64,000 nt of DNA, from NCBI RefSeq assembly GCF_004028275.1, contig NZ_CP035033.1, positions 1,798,001-1,862,000 on the forward strand, given 5' to 3'. Origin of the DNA: Hydrogenovibrio thermophilus. GTDB lineage: Bacteria; Pseudomonadota; Gammaproteobacteria; Thiomicrospirales; Thiomicrospiraceae. Made by a program: the position numbers and the translations under genes. The notes beneath the pieces are model-generated. The model saw only the letters and a list, made by a program, of their open reading frames with translations, made no database searches and was not told the DNA's origin. Shown here one piece after another: positions 46,105-54,900 of this stretch (its first letter is position 1; each line of letters opens with the position of its first letter).

Positions 46105-46770
46105 CTATTTTCCATTCAAATATTGCTCATCGGTAAAGCAGCTCACCCATTCGGGCTTCATCAATACCAGCGCCAGAATCAACATGCCGTTCACAAACCC
46201 TTCCGGTATCGCCATTAAGGGGATATATGGGATAAACGAGCGTTCCAACGTCTCCAAACTCTGTACCCCGCTGAACCCCATCACCGCGGCGGCCACCAAC
46301 AACGATACCACCGAGCTGATACCCGCTGCGAAAAAACCGTTCAACAACACAAACACAAAGAAATTACGATCCAGATATTTGTACGCCAGAATGGCAATCC
46401 ACCACACAATCAAAATCGGCACCACCCCCATCATGACCATATTCAGTCCGTAAGCCATCCAACCGGCATTCCCGAGAATCGTCACGCCCAGTAATGCCAC
46501 GCTCATGCATAAAATGGCGAACTGCGCACCGAACATCAAGGTTGTCAGAGCCGCCAGTAACAGATGAAAAGTGATGCCACCACCGAGCGAAGCTCCGGAA
46601 TTCCACAACAACAAGACGATGACCGTCATCCCCAAAAAGACATGCTGTGCTTCCTTGTCTTGAATTTTGTACCAAGGCGCGGTACGCACCGCCCAAAACA
46701 AAGCCGCCGCGCACAACAAGCCGCCACCGGCCAGCCAACCCCACGCCAATCCCGCATCTTGCAGATTCAT
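46105..46770 (-). CDS. CbiM-like energy-coupling-factor membrane protein
   Basis: The 221-residue inner-membrane protein has six or seven hydrophobic helices. The segments HVFLGMTVIVLLLWNSGASLGGGITFHLLL and IPEGFVNGMLILALVLMKPEW resemble the CbiM/NikM membrane components that carry cobalt or nickel, where IPEGF(I/V)NG is well kept. The metal-binding N-terminal His of true CbiM (MHIMEG) is not present: the chain starts MNLQDAGLAWGW. No cbiN, cbiQ, cbiO or nikL gene is adjacent, so either the other components are elsewhere or the protein works alone. Substrate unknown. Confidence 0.75.
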   Translation of the reverse strand: MNLQDAGLAWGWLAGGGLLCAAALFWAVRTAPWYKIQDKEAQHVFLGMTVIVLLLWNSGASLGGGITFHLLLAALTTLMFGAQFAILCMSVALLGVTILGNAGWMAYGLNMVMMGVVPILIVWWIAILAYKYLDRNFFVFVLLNGFFAAGISSVVSLLVAAAVMGFSGVQSLETLERSFIPYIPLMAIPEGFVNGMLILALVLMKPEWVSCFTDEQYLNGK

Positions 46771-46891
46771 ATCGCCCCCTGTACCACCTTCGGTCGTTTC
46801 CGGCCATCCGGCCTCTTTTCAACAATCTTTACTGAGAAAAGTCGTCAAATCGATTATTATTTTACCCTCGCAGAATCAACCTGGGGTCAAA

Positions 46892-47305
46892 ATGCGTCCT
46901 TTTAAAATCATTTTTGCCTTTTTATACGACTTACTGTTACTGTGCGCCGTCTGGTTTGTCGCCGCCATTCCGTTCGTTATCTGGCAAGGGCCGGGCTTTG
47001 AAAAAGAGACGGTCAAACTCGTGGCCTTTCAAGTGTACTTACTGGCCATCACCTATGTCTACCTCAGTTATTTCTGGGTGCTCAACGGCCAAACGCCCGG
47101 CTTACGCGTCTGGCACCTGCAAATCTTACGTCAGGACGGTTACATCATGACCCGCCACAATGCCAATCTGCGTTTTTTAACCGGCATACTGCTGTTTCCC
47201 ATCGGCTGGCTGGGGCTATTCATCGGGCCCCAAAAGCAAACTTTGCAGGATTTACTCGCACAGACTAAAATAGTGCCCACTCAAAAAACGGAACCCAATC
47301 AATGA
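46892..47305 (+). CDS. RDD family membrane protein
   Basis: The 137-residue protein from ATG 46892 has the RDD layout: a first helix (about residues 5-27), a second (about 45-62; VAFQVYLLAITYVYLSYFW) followed by NGQTPGLRVWHLQILRQDG, and a third near residue 95-115. RDD domains are small membrane modules with unknown function, some proposed as sodium antiporters. Its stop overlaps the serB start by four bases (ATGA at 47302), so the two are translationally linked. Confidence 0.85.
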   Translation: MRPFKIIFAFLYDLLLLCAVWFVAAIPFVIWQGPGFEKETVKLVAFQVYLLAITYVYLSYFWVLNGQTPGLRVWHLQILRQDGYIMTRHNANLRFLTGILLFPIGWLGLFIGPQKQTLQDLLAQTKIVPTQKTEPNQ

Positions 47306-48126
47306 CGATCATCATTCATGAAAACGCACTCACTTACGAGCAAAGTAAAGAGCTGTCCCGCACCTTCGGCACACCGGAAAAAAACCAGAATCATTTCAGA
47401 ATCCACGCCGAGCAAGTCGACCTGGATAAACTAAAAAGCCTTTCCGACAAATGGCAGATTGACATGAATATCCTGCCGGAAACATTCGATCCAACCAACG
47501 TCAAACTGGTCATCAGTGACATGGATTCCACCTTGATCGGCATCGAGTGCGTCGACGAAATCGCCGACATGATGAACATCAAACCACAGGTTGCGGAAAT
47601 CACCGAAGCGGCCATGCGCGGTGAATTGAACTTCGAGGCCTCATTGACGCAACGCGTTCAATTACTGGCGGGACTGGAAACCGACGCCTTGCAAAAAGTA
47701 TACGATGAACGCCTCCTCCTGAATTCCGGCGCCGAAACCTGGCTCAGCGGATTGAAAGAGCAAAAAATCGCTTTTGCCTTGGTTTCGGGCGGTTTCACCT
47801 TTTTCACGGAACGGCTACAAAAAGAACTCGATATCGATTTCACCCGCGCCAATGTTTTGGAGGAGGAAAACGGCCGTTTGACAGGCAAAGTCAAAGGCAG
47901 CATCGTCGGCGCGCAAGCCAAAGCCGATTTTTTACAGGAGCTGTGTGACCAGCTCGACATCTCGTTAAATCAAACCATCGCCATTGGCGACGGGGCCAAT
48001 GATTTGTTGATGATGACCGAAGCGGGCCTCAGCATCGCTTATCACGCCAAACCGAAAGTGCAAGCCCAATCCAACGTGGCACTGAACTACGGCGGGCTAG
48101 ACAAAGTCCTGGACTTTATTGGTTAA
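47302..48126 (+). CDS. serB: Phosphoserine phosphatase
   Basis: SerB removes phosphate from phosphoserine in serine synthesis. The 274-residue protein is a HAD-type enzyme: nucleophile motif LVISDMDSTLIGIECVDE near residue 71, motif II FALVSGGFTFF near 155, and motif III-IV AIGDGANDLLMMTEAG near 225. The first 65 residues form a short N-terminal extension similar to part of the ACT-like region in longer SerB proteins. It overlaps the RDD gene by four bases and is ended by a strong hairpin. Confidence 0.96.
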   Translation: MTIIIHENALTYEQSKELSRTFGTPEKNQNHFRIHAEQVDLDKLKSLSDKWQIDMNILPETFDPTNVKLVISDMDSTLIGIECVDEIADMMNIKPQVAEITEAAMRGELNFEASLTQRVQLLAGLETDALQKVYDERLLLNSGAETWLSGLKEQKIAFALVSGGFTFFTERLQKELDIDFTRANVLEEENGRLTGKVKGSIVGAQAKADFLQELCDQLDISLNQTIAIGDGANDLLMMTEAGLSIAYHAKPKVQAQSNVALNYGGLDKVLDFIG

Positions 48127-48162
48127 GCTTTCGTTCACATCACCAAACCGGGTGAAAGGCAA

Positions 48163-48195
48163 TAAAAAAGCCCAACATGTGTTGGGCTTTTTTAT
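48163..48195. terminator. Bidirectional terminator between serB and the MBL-fold gene
   Basis: The arms AGCCCAACA and TGTTGGGCT with a 2-base loop are flanked by six A and six T. Confidence 0.9.
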
Positions 48196-48218
48196 GTTAA
48201 GTTGAAAGCCGTTAAAAA

Positions 48219-49223
48219 TCAGAACATGTTCTTTTCATATTCTTGAACCGCGACAACGACATATTTCCCAAGCGTGGATTCATAGCCCGGCCATTGACTG
48301 GCAGTATCCTTCATGAACGGCTCTTCCATCAGCTTCGGTTTGATTTCGAAATCCGACATTCCTTCATCGTAGTATTCGCCCGTCTTGTTATAAACCACTT
48401 CACAGAAGGTTTTAAAATCCGTAATCAGCTTCTGTCCGTCGTGTTTGCCATGCCCGGGAATGAATTGCTTCGCCGGCAACGCCGCCAATTGATCCATCGC
48501 GTCAATCGAGCCCAAGTAAGAACCGTCCGCCATATTGGCGATACGGCGCATCATCATGTCGCCGGAATAAACCGTCTGGTCCTCGACCACTTCCACGGCC
48601 AAATCGGCCACGGTGTGCACTCGCCCAAAATGATGGATTTTCAAAGTCGTATCACCGACTTTCATCACTTCACCACCCTTCAACACTTTTGTCGGACTGG
48701 TCGCGACCGTACCGCTGATGGCATTATCGGTATTACGCTGCATGAAACCGATCCAGAATTCTCCGGAACCGTTCTTAATCTGATCGATCACTTCCTGATG
48801 AGAGTAAATTTCCACGTCTGGATTAGCTTTTACGAACGCATGATTCCCTAACCAGTGATCGCCATGGAAGTGAGTGTTAATGACCTTGATGACCGGCTTA
48901 TCCGTAACGGTTTTGATCTGACGCAAAATCATCTCACCGATCTGTACCGAACCACCGGTATCGATCACAACCACCCCTTCCGACGTCACAATAAAGCCCG
49001 GATTACTGAAAAAACCAAAGTTTTGCGGTGAGGGTTCCGGGTCTTGAGCCAACAGGTAATAACACCGATCCGATACTTTCGTCACCGGCACATCCGGAAC
49101 GTCAGGGCCACGGATAATCATTTCATCACTGGCATACAGAGGCTTCAGCGCGGACATTCCGACCAAACCGGCCGTCAGACCAAAAGCCCTTTTGAATAAA
49201 TCACGACGTCCCATTGAACTCAT
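48219..49223 (-). CDS. MBL-fold metallohydrolase, exported, SoxH-like
   Basis: The 334-residue protein begins with a likely Tat-type signal: MGRRDLFKRAFGLTAGLVGMSAL (twin Arg at residues 6-7, hydrophobic to about 25). The mature chain is a metallo-beta-lactamase fold with GVVVIDTGGS, the zinc motif NTHFHGDHWLGN (H-x-H-x-D-H near residue 118-123), HHFGRVHTVADLAVEVV, YSGDMMMRR and FIPGHGKHDG. The type is that found as SoxH or quinoprotein-relay hydrolase in sulfur and methyl oxidisers. The substrate is unknown. It lies alone between two converging or diverging units. Confidence 0.82.
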   Translation of the reverse strand: MSSMGRRDLFKRAFGLTAGLVGMSALKPLYASDEMIIRGPDVPDVPVTKVSDRCYYLLAQDPEPSPQNFGFFSNPGFIVTSEGVVVIDTGGSVQIGEMILRQIKTVTDKPVIKVINTHFHGDHWLGNHAFVKANPDVEIYSHQEVIDQIKNGSGEFWIGFMQRNTDNAISGTVATSPTKVLKGGEVMKVGDTTLKIHHFGRVHTVADLAVEVVEDQTVYSGDMMMRRIANMADGSYLGSIDAMDQLAALPAKQFIPGHGKHDGQKLITDFKTFCEVVYNKTGEYYDEGMSDFEIKPKLMEEPFMKDTASQWPGYESTLGKYVVVAVQEYEKNMF

Positions 49224-49456
49224 ATCGTCTTCCTTTTTGTTCTTTTACAATTCGATTTTCGAAGGTTCGCTATTATAATCAATGCTTTCCGCAACCGCCA
49301 TTGATGTTTTTTATCACGGTTCCGGCAGGGTCAACAACCTTCGGATAGATACAGCCTGCCACCGGCATTCAAGGTTTCTTAAAAATCTTCGATGGCTTAT
49401 CTTATATAATGCTTGCGTTAAAGAATTCAACCTTACTCGAAAAATTGGCAAATATT

Positions 49457-49894
49457 ATGGAACTACTGAAATCCTACCTTGATATCACCGTATTCAGCTT
49501 ACTGGGGCTGATGAGCTTTATCATGGTATGGCTCACCATCGAACGTAAACTGTTTTTTTCCCGCTTAGACCTTTCCCAGTTTGACAGTTTGGAAGCGCTT
49601 AAAATCGCCACCACCAATAACCTCACCACCATCGCCAGTATCGGCTCCAATGCGCCTTATGTCGGTTTATTGGGCACTGTCCTCGGCATTCTGGTCACGT
49701 TTTATGAACTGGGCCTCAATAATCAAATCGAAACCGGCCAGATCATGATGGGCTTGGCGCTGGCTTTAAAAGCCACCGCGGGCGGTATTGCCCTGGCGAT
49801 TCCCAGCATCATTATCTACAACGGGTTACTCCGCAAAGTGGATACGATTGAACTGGAATACCTGGCGATGCAAAAGCGCCAAACCCAAGCTTAA
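49457..49894 (+). CDS. exbB: ExbB-type proton channel subunit
   Basis: ExbB with ExbD converts proton flow to work on TonB. The 145-residue chain from ATG 49457 has one helix near residues 10-28 and two more around GSNAPYVGLLGTVLGILVTFYELG (about 67-90) and LALALKATAGGIALAIPSIIIYN (about 100-122), the family core. An earlier in-frame ATG at 49409 overlaps TATAAT at 49405-49410, which looks like a -10 element, so the later start is preferred. The gene leads exbB-exbD-tonB; 18 bases to exbD. Confidence 0.92.
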   Translation: MELLKSYLDITVFSLLGLMSFIMVWLTIERKLFFSRLDLSQFDSLEALKIATTNNLTTIASIGSNAPYVGLLGTVLGILVTFYELGLNNQIETGQIMMGLALALKATAGGIALAIPSIIIYNGLLRKVDTIELEYLAMQKRQTQA

Positions 49895-49912
49895 ACTGCT
49901 GGAGCTGAGGCC

Positions 49913-50299
49913 ATGAAACGATTCGACCAAATCAATGTCATCCCGATGATTGACGTCATGCTGGTACTGCTGGCGATCGTGCTGACCTCGGCCAGCTTCA
50001 TCGTACAGGACAAGCTGGGCATTGACCTGCCCGAAACCCAGGAAACCCAAAGCTATCAACCGCCTGAAACCATCGACATCCGCCTGGCCATTGATGCCGA
50101 CAACCAATTTTATCTGAACGACAACGCCATTACGCTGGCTGAGCTGGAAAACGCGTTGTTGTCGGCCAACCCGGACAAGCCTATTGAAATCCGAGTCGAT
50201 CGCGCCACCGATTTCGGTTACTTCACCCAGTTAATCGACCTGCTGAAAAAGCACCAGCTACACAACCTGAACATTCTGACAAGGAAGCAGAATGGCTAA
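49913..50299 (+). CDS. exbD: ExbD-type subunit
   Basis: The 128-residue protein has a short cytoplasmic N-terminus with [23 protein letters not shown], where the Asp in the single membrane helix is the proton-carrying residue, and a periplasmic domain ([53 protein letters not shown]). Length and motifs fit ExbD. The start has GGAG-CTGAGG just upstream. It overlaps tonB by 8 bases. Confidence 0.95.
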   Translation: MKRFDQINVIPMIDVMLVLLAIVLTSASFIVQDKLGIDLPETQETQSYQPPETIDIRLAIDADNQFYLNDNAITLAELENALLSANPDKPIEIRVDRATDFGYFTQLIDLLKKHQLHNLNILTRKQNG

Positions 50300-51329
50300 A
50301 CCGGGCCGCTTGGCATTTTTCATCACCTTTACCCTTTACGCGGTGCTCGGTACCTTTTTATGGAAATCATTGAAAGTCCCGGCATTGGAAACGCAACTGG
50401 CACCGGTGGAAGTGACCACCGCCATGTTCCAATCCTTGCCGGAGCCGGAACCTAAGCCGGAACCTAAGCCGGAACCTAAGCCGGAACCTAAGCCGGAACC
50501 AAAGCCGGAACCAAAGCCGGAACCAAAGCCGGAACCAAAGCCGGAACCAAAGCCGGAACCAAAGCCGGAACCAAAGCCGGAACCTAAACCGGAACCTAAA
50601 CCGGAACCTAAACCGGAACCTAAACCGGAACCTAAACCGGAACCTAAACCGGAACCTAAACCGGAACCTAAACCGGAACCTAAACCGGAACCTAAACCGG
50701 AACCTAAACCGGAACCTAAACCGGAACCTAAACCGGAACCTAAACCGGAACCTAAACCGGAACCTAAACCGGAACCTAAACCGGAACCTAAACCGGAACC
50801 TAAACCGGAACCTAAACCGGAACCTAAACCGGAACCTAAACCGGAACCTAAACCGGAACCTAAACCGGAACCTAAACCGGAACCTAAACCGGAACCTAAA
50901 CCGGAACCTAAACCGGAACCTAAACCGGAACCGGAATCCAAAACCAGTCAAACGCCGCCGCCAACGTCTCCTCCGGCCAAAGAACTGGCGCCGCAACCGC
51001 CGAAATATTCGGTGGCCGAACGCATCAAAGCCGAAGAACGCTATATGGCGGAGCTCAATCAGCAACTGGCGATGCTGGCGCAAGAGCATTATCCACGTCG
51101 TGCCAAACGTCGCCATCAACAAGGCATGGTGACGCTGCGATTCACCTTGCATGCCGACGGACGCATTACTGAAGAATCCATCGCGACACCCAGCCACTAC
51201 GGGCTTTTGAACGACGCCACCCTGGACATCATCCGAACGTCACTCAACCATCGCTACAAACCGTTTCCGGAAGAAATGGGCACCTCACCGAGAGTGATTG
51301 AAGTGCCGATTGAATACATTTTGCGTTAG
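50292..51329 (+). CDS. tonB: TonB with a 160-residue PEPK repeat spacer
   Basis: TonB spans the periplasm and energises outer-membrane receptors. The 345-residue protein has one N-terminal membrane helix (about residues 6-24), a periplasmic spacer of exactly 40 Pro-Glu-Pro-Lys repeats (residues about 52-211), a link rich in Pro, and a C-terminal domain ([59 protein letters not shown]) that matches TonB. In E. coli TonB the Pro-rich spacer is about 100 residues with EPEPEP and KPKPKP blocks; here it is longer and perfectly periodic. AGGAAG precedes the ATG inside exbD. Confidence 0.93.
   Translation: MAKPGRLAFFITFTLYAVLGTFLWKSLKVPALETQLAPVEVTTAMFQSLPEPEPKPEPKPEPKPEPKPEPKPEPKPEPKPEPKPEPKPEPKPEPKPEPKPEPKPEPKPEPKPEPKPEPKPEPKPEPKPEPKPEPKPEPKPEPKPEPKPEPKPEPKPEPKPEPKPEPKPEPKPEPKPEPKPEPKPEPKPEPKPEPKPEPKPEPKPEPKPEPKPEPESKTSQTPPPTSPPAKELAPQPPKYSVAERIKAEERYMAELNQQLAMLAQEHYPRRAKRRHQQGMVTLRFTLHADGRITEESIATPSHYGLLNDATLDIIRTSLNHRYKPFPEEMGTSPRVIEVPIEYILR
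50445..50924 (+). repeat. Tandem array of forty 12-bp units encoding PEPK
   Basis: Every unit encodes PEPK with no amino-acid change. Synonymous variants fall in three blocks: 4 units CCGGAACCTAAG (50445-50492), 7 units CCGGAACCAAAG (50493-50576) and 29 units CCGGAACCTAAA (50577-50924). Blocks indicate expansion by slippage or unequal crossing-over of a few founder units. The antisense frames read as GSGL or FRFR repeats and are artefacts. Confidence 0.98.
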
Positions 51330-51410
51330 CGTAAAGTAGTTCGCCGGCCAAGGCTGGTTTCAGTCGACATTTTTGATAAAATGGCGTTTCGCAAAAACTG
51401 AGTGGACACT

Positions 51411-51842
51411 ATGAATTATCAACCCGCCGAAAAATCGATTGCCGACGTCCAAGCCGACTTGGTCAAACGCTTCACCCATTTCGACAACTGGAAAGACCGT
51501 TACAAATACCTGATCGACATGGGCAAAGTGTTACAAAAAATGCCGGACGAATACAAAACCGAAGACAATCGTATTCACGGCTGCCAATCGCAAGTCTGGA
51601 TTCACATTGAAGAGAAAGATGGCGTGCTTTATATGGAAGCCATGTCCGATGCCGCCATCGTTTCCGGGCTCATTGCCTTGTTGTTGAAAATTTATAACGG
51701 CCGCACACCTAAAGAAATCAAAGAAGCGCCGCTCGACTTCCTGGCCGACATCGGGCTACTACAACATTTGTCCGCCAACCGCTCCACTGGTTTGTATCAC
51801 ATGATCAAACGCATCCAATCGGAAGCCTCGGCTCGCCTGTAA
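51411..51842 (+). CDS. sufE: Cysteine desulfuration protein SufE
   Basis: SufE takes sulfane sulfur from the desulfurase SufS and passes it to SufB for Fe-S cluster assembly. The 143-residue protein from ATG 51411 has the active cysteine in RIHGCQSQVWIH (Cys near residue 51), the preceding HFDNWKDRYKYLIDMGK and the C-terminal GLYHMIKRIQSEA. An in-frame GTG at 51402 would include the ribosome-site region and is not preferred. No suf operon is adjacent, so this is a stand-alone copy. Confidence 0.93.
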   Translation: MNYQPAEKSIADVQADLVKRFTHFDNWKDRYKYLIDMGKVLQKMPDEYKTEDNRIHGCQSQVWIHIEEKDGVLYMEAMSDAAIVSGLIALLLKIYNGRTPKEIKEAPLDFLADIGLLQHLSANRSTGLYHMIKRIQSEASARL

Positions 51843-51861
51843 TCTCAAAGAGTACTTCTCA

Positions 51862-51871
51862 CCAGGCCTGG
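51862..51871. repeat. Intergenic copy of CCAGGCCTGG
   Basis: An exact decamer 20 bases after the stop of sufE. It stands apart from the true terminator, which lies further downstream at 51897-51925. Confidence 0.75.
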
Positions 51872-51896
51872 CCATTTTCAGCAAAACCAGCGGATA

Positions 51897-51925
51897 ATAA
51901 AAAAGGGCTCTGAGAGCCCTTTTTT
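51897..51925. terminator. Bidirectional terminator between sufE and the adhesin gene
   Basis: The arms AAGGGCTC and GAGCCCTT with loop TGA are flanked by A and T runs. Confidence 0.9.
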
Positions 51926-51959
51926 AATGCCTTGACGCTTAATCTTTCAACCCATCAAC

Positions 51960-54900
51960 TCAGTCATTGATATTTTCATCGTAATTGTCAATGAAATCGG
52001 CTTTCGAGACATCATTAATCATGATCTCAATCTCCTGACCGTTTTTGGTATTGGAAGCATCAATCGTCACTTTCAGGTCGTTTCCATCGCCTTCGCCGTC
52101 GGAGAAGTTCAAGTAGGTCTCCAAGTTCGCGGCATCCAAGTCAATGGAATCTTTCAAAACTTCCGACAAATCCAGAACGTCCACACCATCTTCAAAGTCG
52201 GTGATAGTGTCCATACTGTCTTCGTCCTGAGCGATTCGGAAGGTATCGGCACCCGCGCCACCCGTCAACTCATCGCTGCCGGTTCCGCCGACAAGGACAT
52301 CATCCCCTTCACCGCCGAACAAGAAGTCCGCACCGCCGAGACCGTAAATCACATCATTACCGTCGCCTCCGACCAGTGTTTCACCATCGGCCGAACCATC
52401 AATGGAACCGCTTGAATCCACCGTCACATCCGGAGTGACCGTTGTGGAGGACACAGTGGAAGTCTCTTCCGTATCGGTCAAGATGGAATACGCTTCCACC
52501 GTCACCGTTGGGAAATTGCCATCCACCGAACCGGTCACCAGAGAAATACCGGACGATTGCAGATTGGCAATCGCCGTCGTGTAGTCCGGAGTGGTCGGTT
52601 CGGCCAACGTAATCACCCAATCGGTTCCATCCTGTTCCAGCGTCGCGCCCGGCAAATTGGAAATATCCACCGTCGAAACACTCGAGCCCATGCCGGATAA
52701 CTTGATGGCCAGGGCTTCCGAACCGTCATTATCCAACAAATCCAATCCGGCCAACAACACCGGAATACTGTAACCCGAACCGACAACCGTTTTATCGGCA
52801 ACCGAGGTTACCGACGTCGGGCCGGTCACACCACTGGCTTTAGACTCCAAACGCATTTCGAAAGTACCGTTCGTAGAGCTGACACTTCCATCGGCATTGT
52901 GGTTATTGGACGATTCCACCGTCCAGGCGGTGACATCGATATCATGCGAACCTTTAAAGCCAACCGGCGGCGTAACGGCAATATCGTTGACTTTGTCATA
53001 AGCCACACCCGTCACCGTGTAAACGCCCGAATCATAAGTCACGTTGCCGTAAGCCACGCCATCCACCGTAAAGACCATACCATCCGGCAAAGTCTCGCCA
53101 TTACCGGTTAAGGTAAAGCTCACGGTTTCCGAACCGTCGACATCGTCCAGGTTCATATTCAAGTTGATGGCGACCTCACCACTTTCGTCTCCAAAGGTAG
53201 CGGTTGGGTTCATGCTGATGATATCGTCGGCCTGGGCAATGAACTCGACAGCCACATCGATTGTCTGAGTATTACCGGAACCGCCTTCACCGCTGGAAAC
53301 GCTGAGCGTAATGTCTTCCAACGTTTCGCTGACATGTTCGACCGTTGGTTGAATGCCGATTTTTTCCAGGTCTGCCACATCCGATACATTAAAACTGTAA
53401 TCGTAAATGAAATTACCATCCGCATCTTTTCCGGAAACTTGACCGGTTTGTTTCACACCTTCATAGTAAACTTCATAACCAAACGGAACCCCACTGAGCG
53501 TTGCACTGGAAACCGATTCCGTTGCATCTACCATAGTACCGCTGGTAACCGACAGCATCGCCATCTGGTCTTCCAAACCGGACATTTCGGCCGTAAAACC
53601 ACTGATTCCATCATCGACCGGTGTGACATTGACGACTTGTGTAATACTGGTCGTTTCCGGGCTGGTCGTATAGCCGGAAGTCCCAGCGTCTTCCTGAGTC
53701 GTTACCTTGGCGTCAATGGTCAAGGAACCGTAATGATTCGCCGGTGGTGTATATTCAAAGACCACATCCGTATCCAAGTCATTGATATCGATGATTTCGA
53801 TGTAACCGTCGCCATTCACCGACAAGGTCGAAACATCCACGCCGTCATAAGTAATCGTACCGTGCGTAGAAGGATCGCCATCGGTATAGCTTTCGGCAAA
53901 CTTCACATAAACTTTACCATCCTGAATAATAGTGCGTGCACCGTCCGCGGCATTGTTCAAGTCCAACGTAATGGTTTGCGCAACTGGGGTAGCGCTTTCC
54001 GCGACATTCGTCGCATCGACCGAAATGGTCGTCGCATCGGAAACCGGCGCCAGCTCGGCATCGAATCCACCAGCACCGCCATCCACGCTGTAGGCGTTTT
54101 GACCGCTTGGGTCCTCGCTGACATACGTTACCACTTCGATATCAAAATCGACTTTTTCGACATCCAGAGTATTTTCATTACCACTTGGCGACACCGTCAC
54201 TGAGGCCAACAAATTGTTGATGTCTGTCACATCCCCTTCGCCGTAAATGACGTAATAGGTTTCGCCATCCACCACTTGCGTTTCGGTGGTGCCAGAAACA
54301 CTGTAACCACTCGGCAGATTCGAGACCAGAATCGCAAACTTTGAACTGTCGCCTGTTGTAGCGCCATCGGTCGCCACCACCAAATCACTCAAGTTAAAGC
54401 CCGTGTCTTCCGTCAACTGAACGGTTTTCGGCGTGAGCGCCAAGTCCATCGGAGTGCCTGTCTCGTTTTGAACGCCGCCGGCGCCCGTTCCATCAAAAGC
54501 AGGATCCGCAATCAGTTCGAACGTTTCCGAATTCGTTAAGGTCGTCGAGCTACCATCCTGATGCGACACCGTAATGGTGATCTCGCCATTGGTGGTAATG
54601 TTATTAAAATGAACCGCTTCACCATTGACTAGGAACTGAATCGTGTTTAAAGCACCATCCGCATCCAGCGCCAAGTCGGAGGCATTGACGGTCCAATTAC
54701 CGGAATTAACAATGATTTTATTGCTCGAACCGTCATCCACGAGCGTATCACCGGAATAAGTTCCGCCGACCACTTCAACACCTTCCGGAACACCGCTAAT
54801 GGTAATGGCCGTAATTTGTTCACTGCCGTCATCATCGGCACCATTATCTTCACTGGCCATGTCGTCCGGAATCAAACTGAAGGGTACATCAATCGTGGTA

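Noticed and set aside
50445-50924. CRISPR-like regular repeat
   Set aside because: The units are 12 bp with no spacers and are in-frame codons of tonB.
50336-51197. Long minus-strand frames rich in GSGL or FRFR repeats opposite tonB
   Set aside because: They are the antisense reading of the PEPK array; a 12-bp repeat without stops keeps all its frames open.
53334-54203. 289-codon plus-strand frame inside the adhesin gene
   Set aside because: No ribosome site, no recognisable domain, and it lies opposite a well-supported giant gene with repeated domains.
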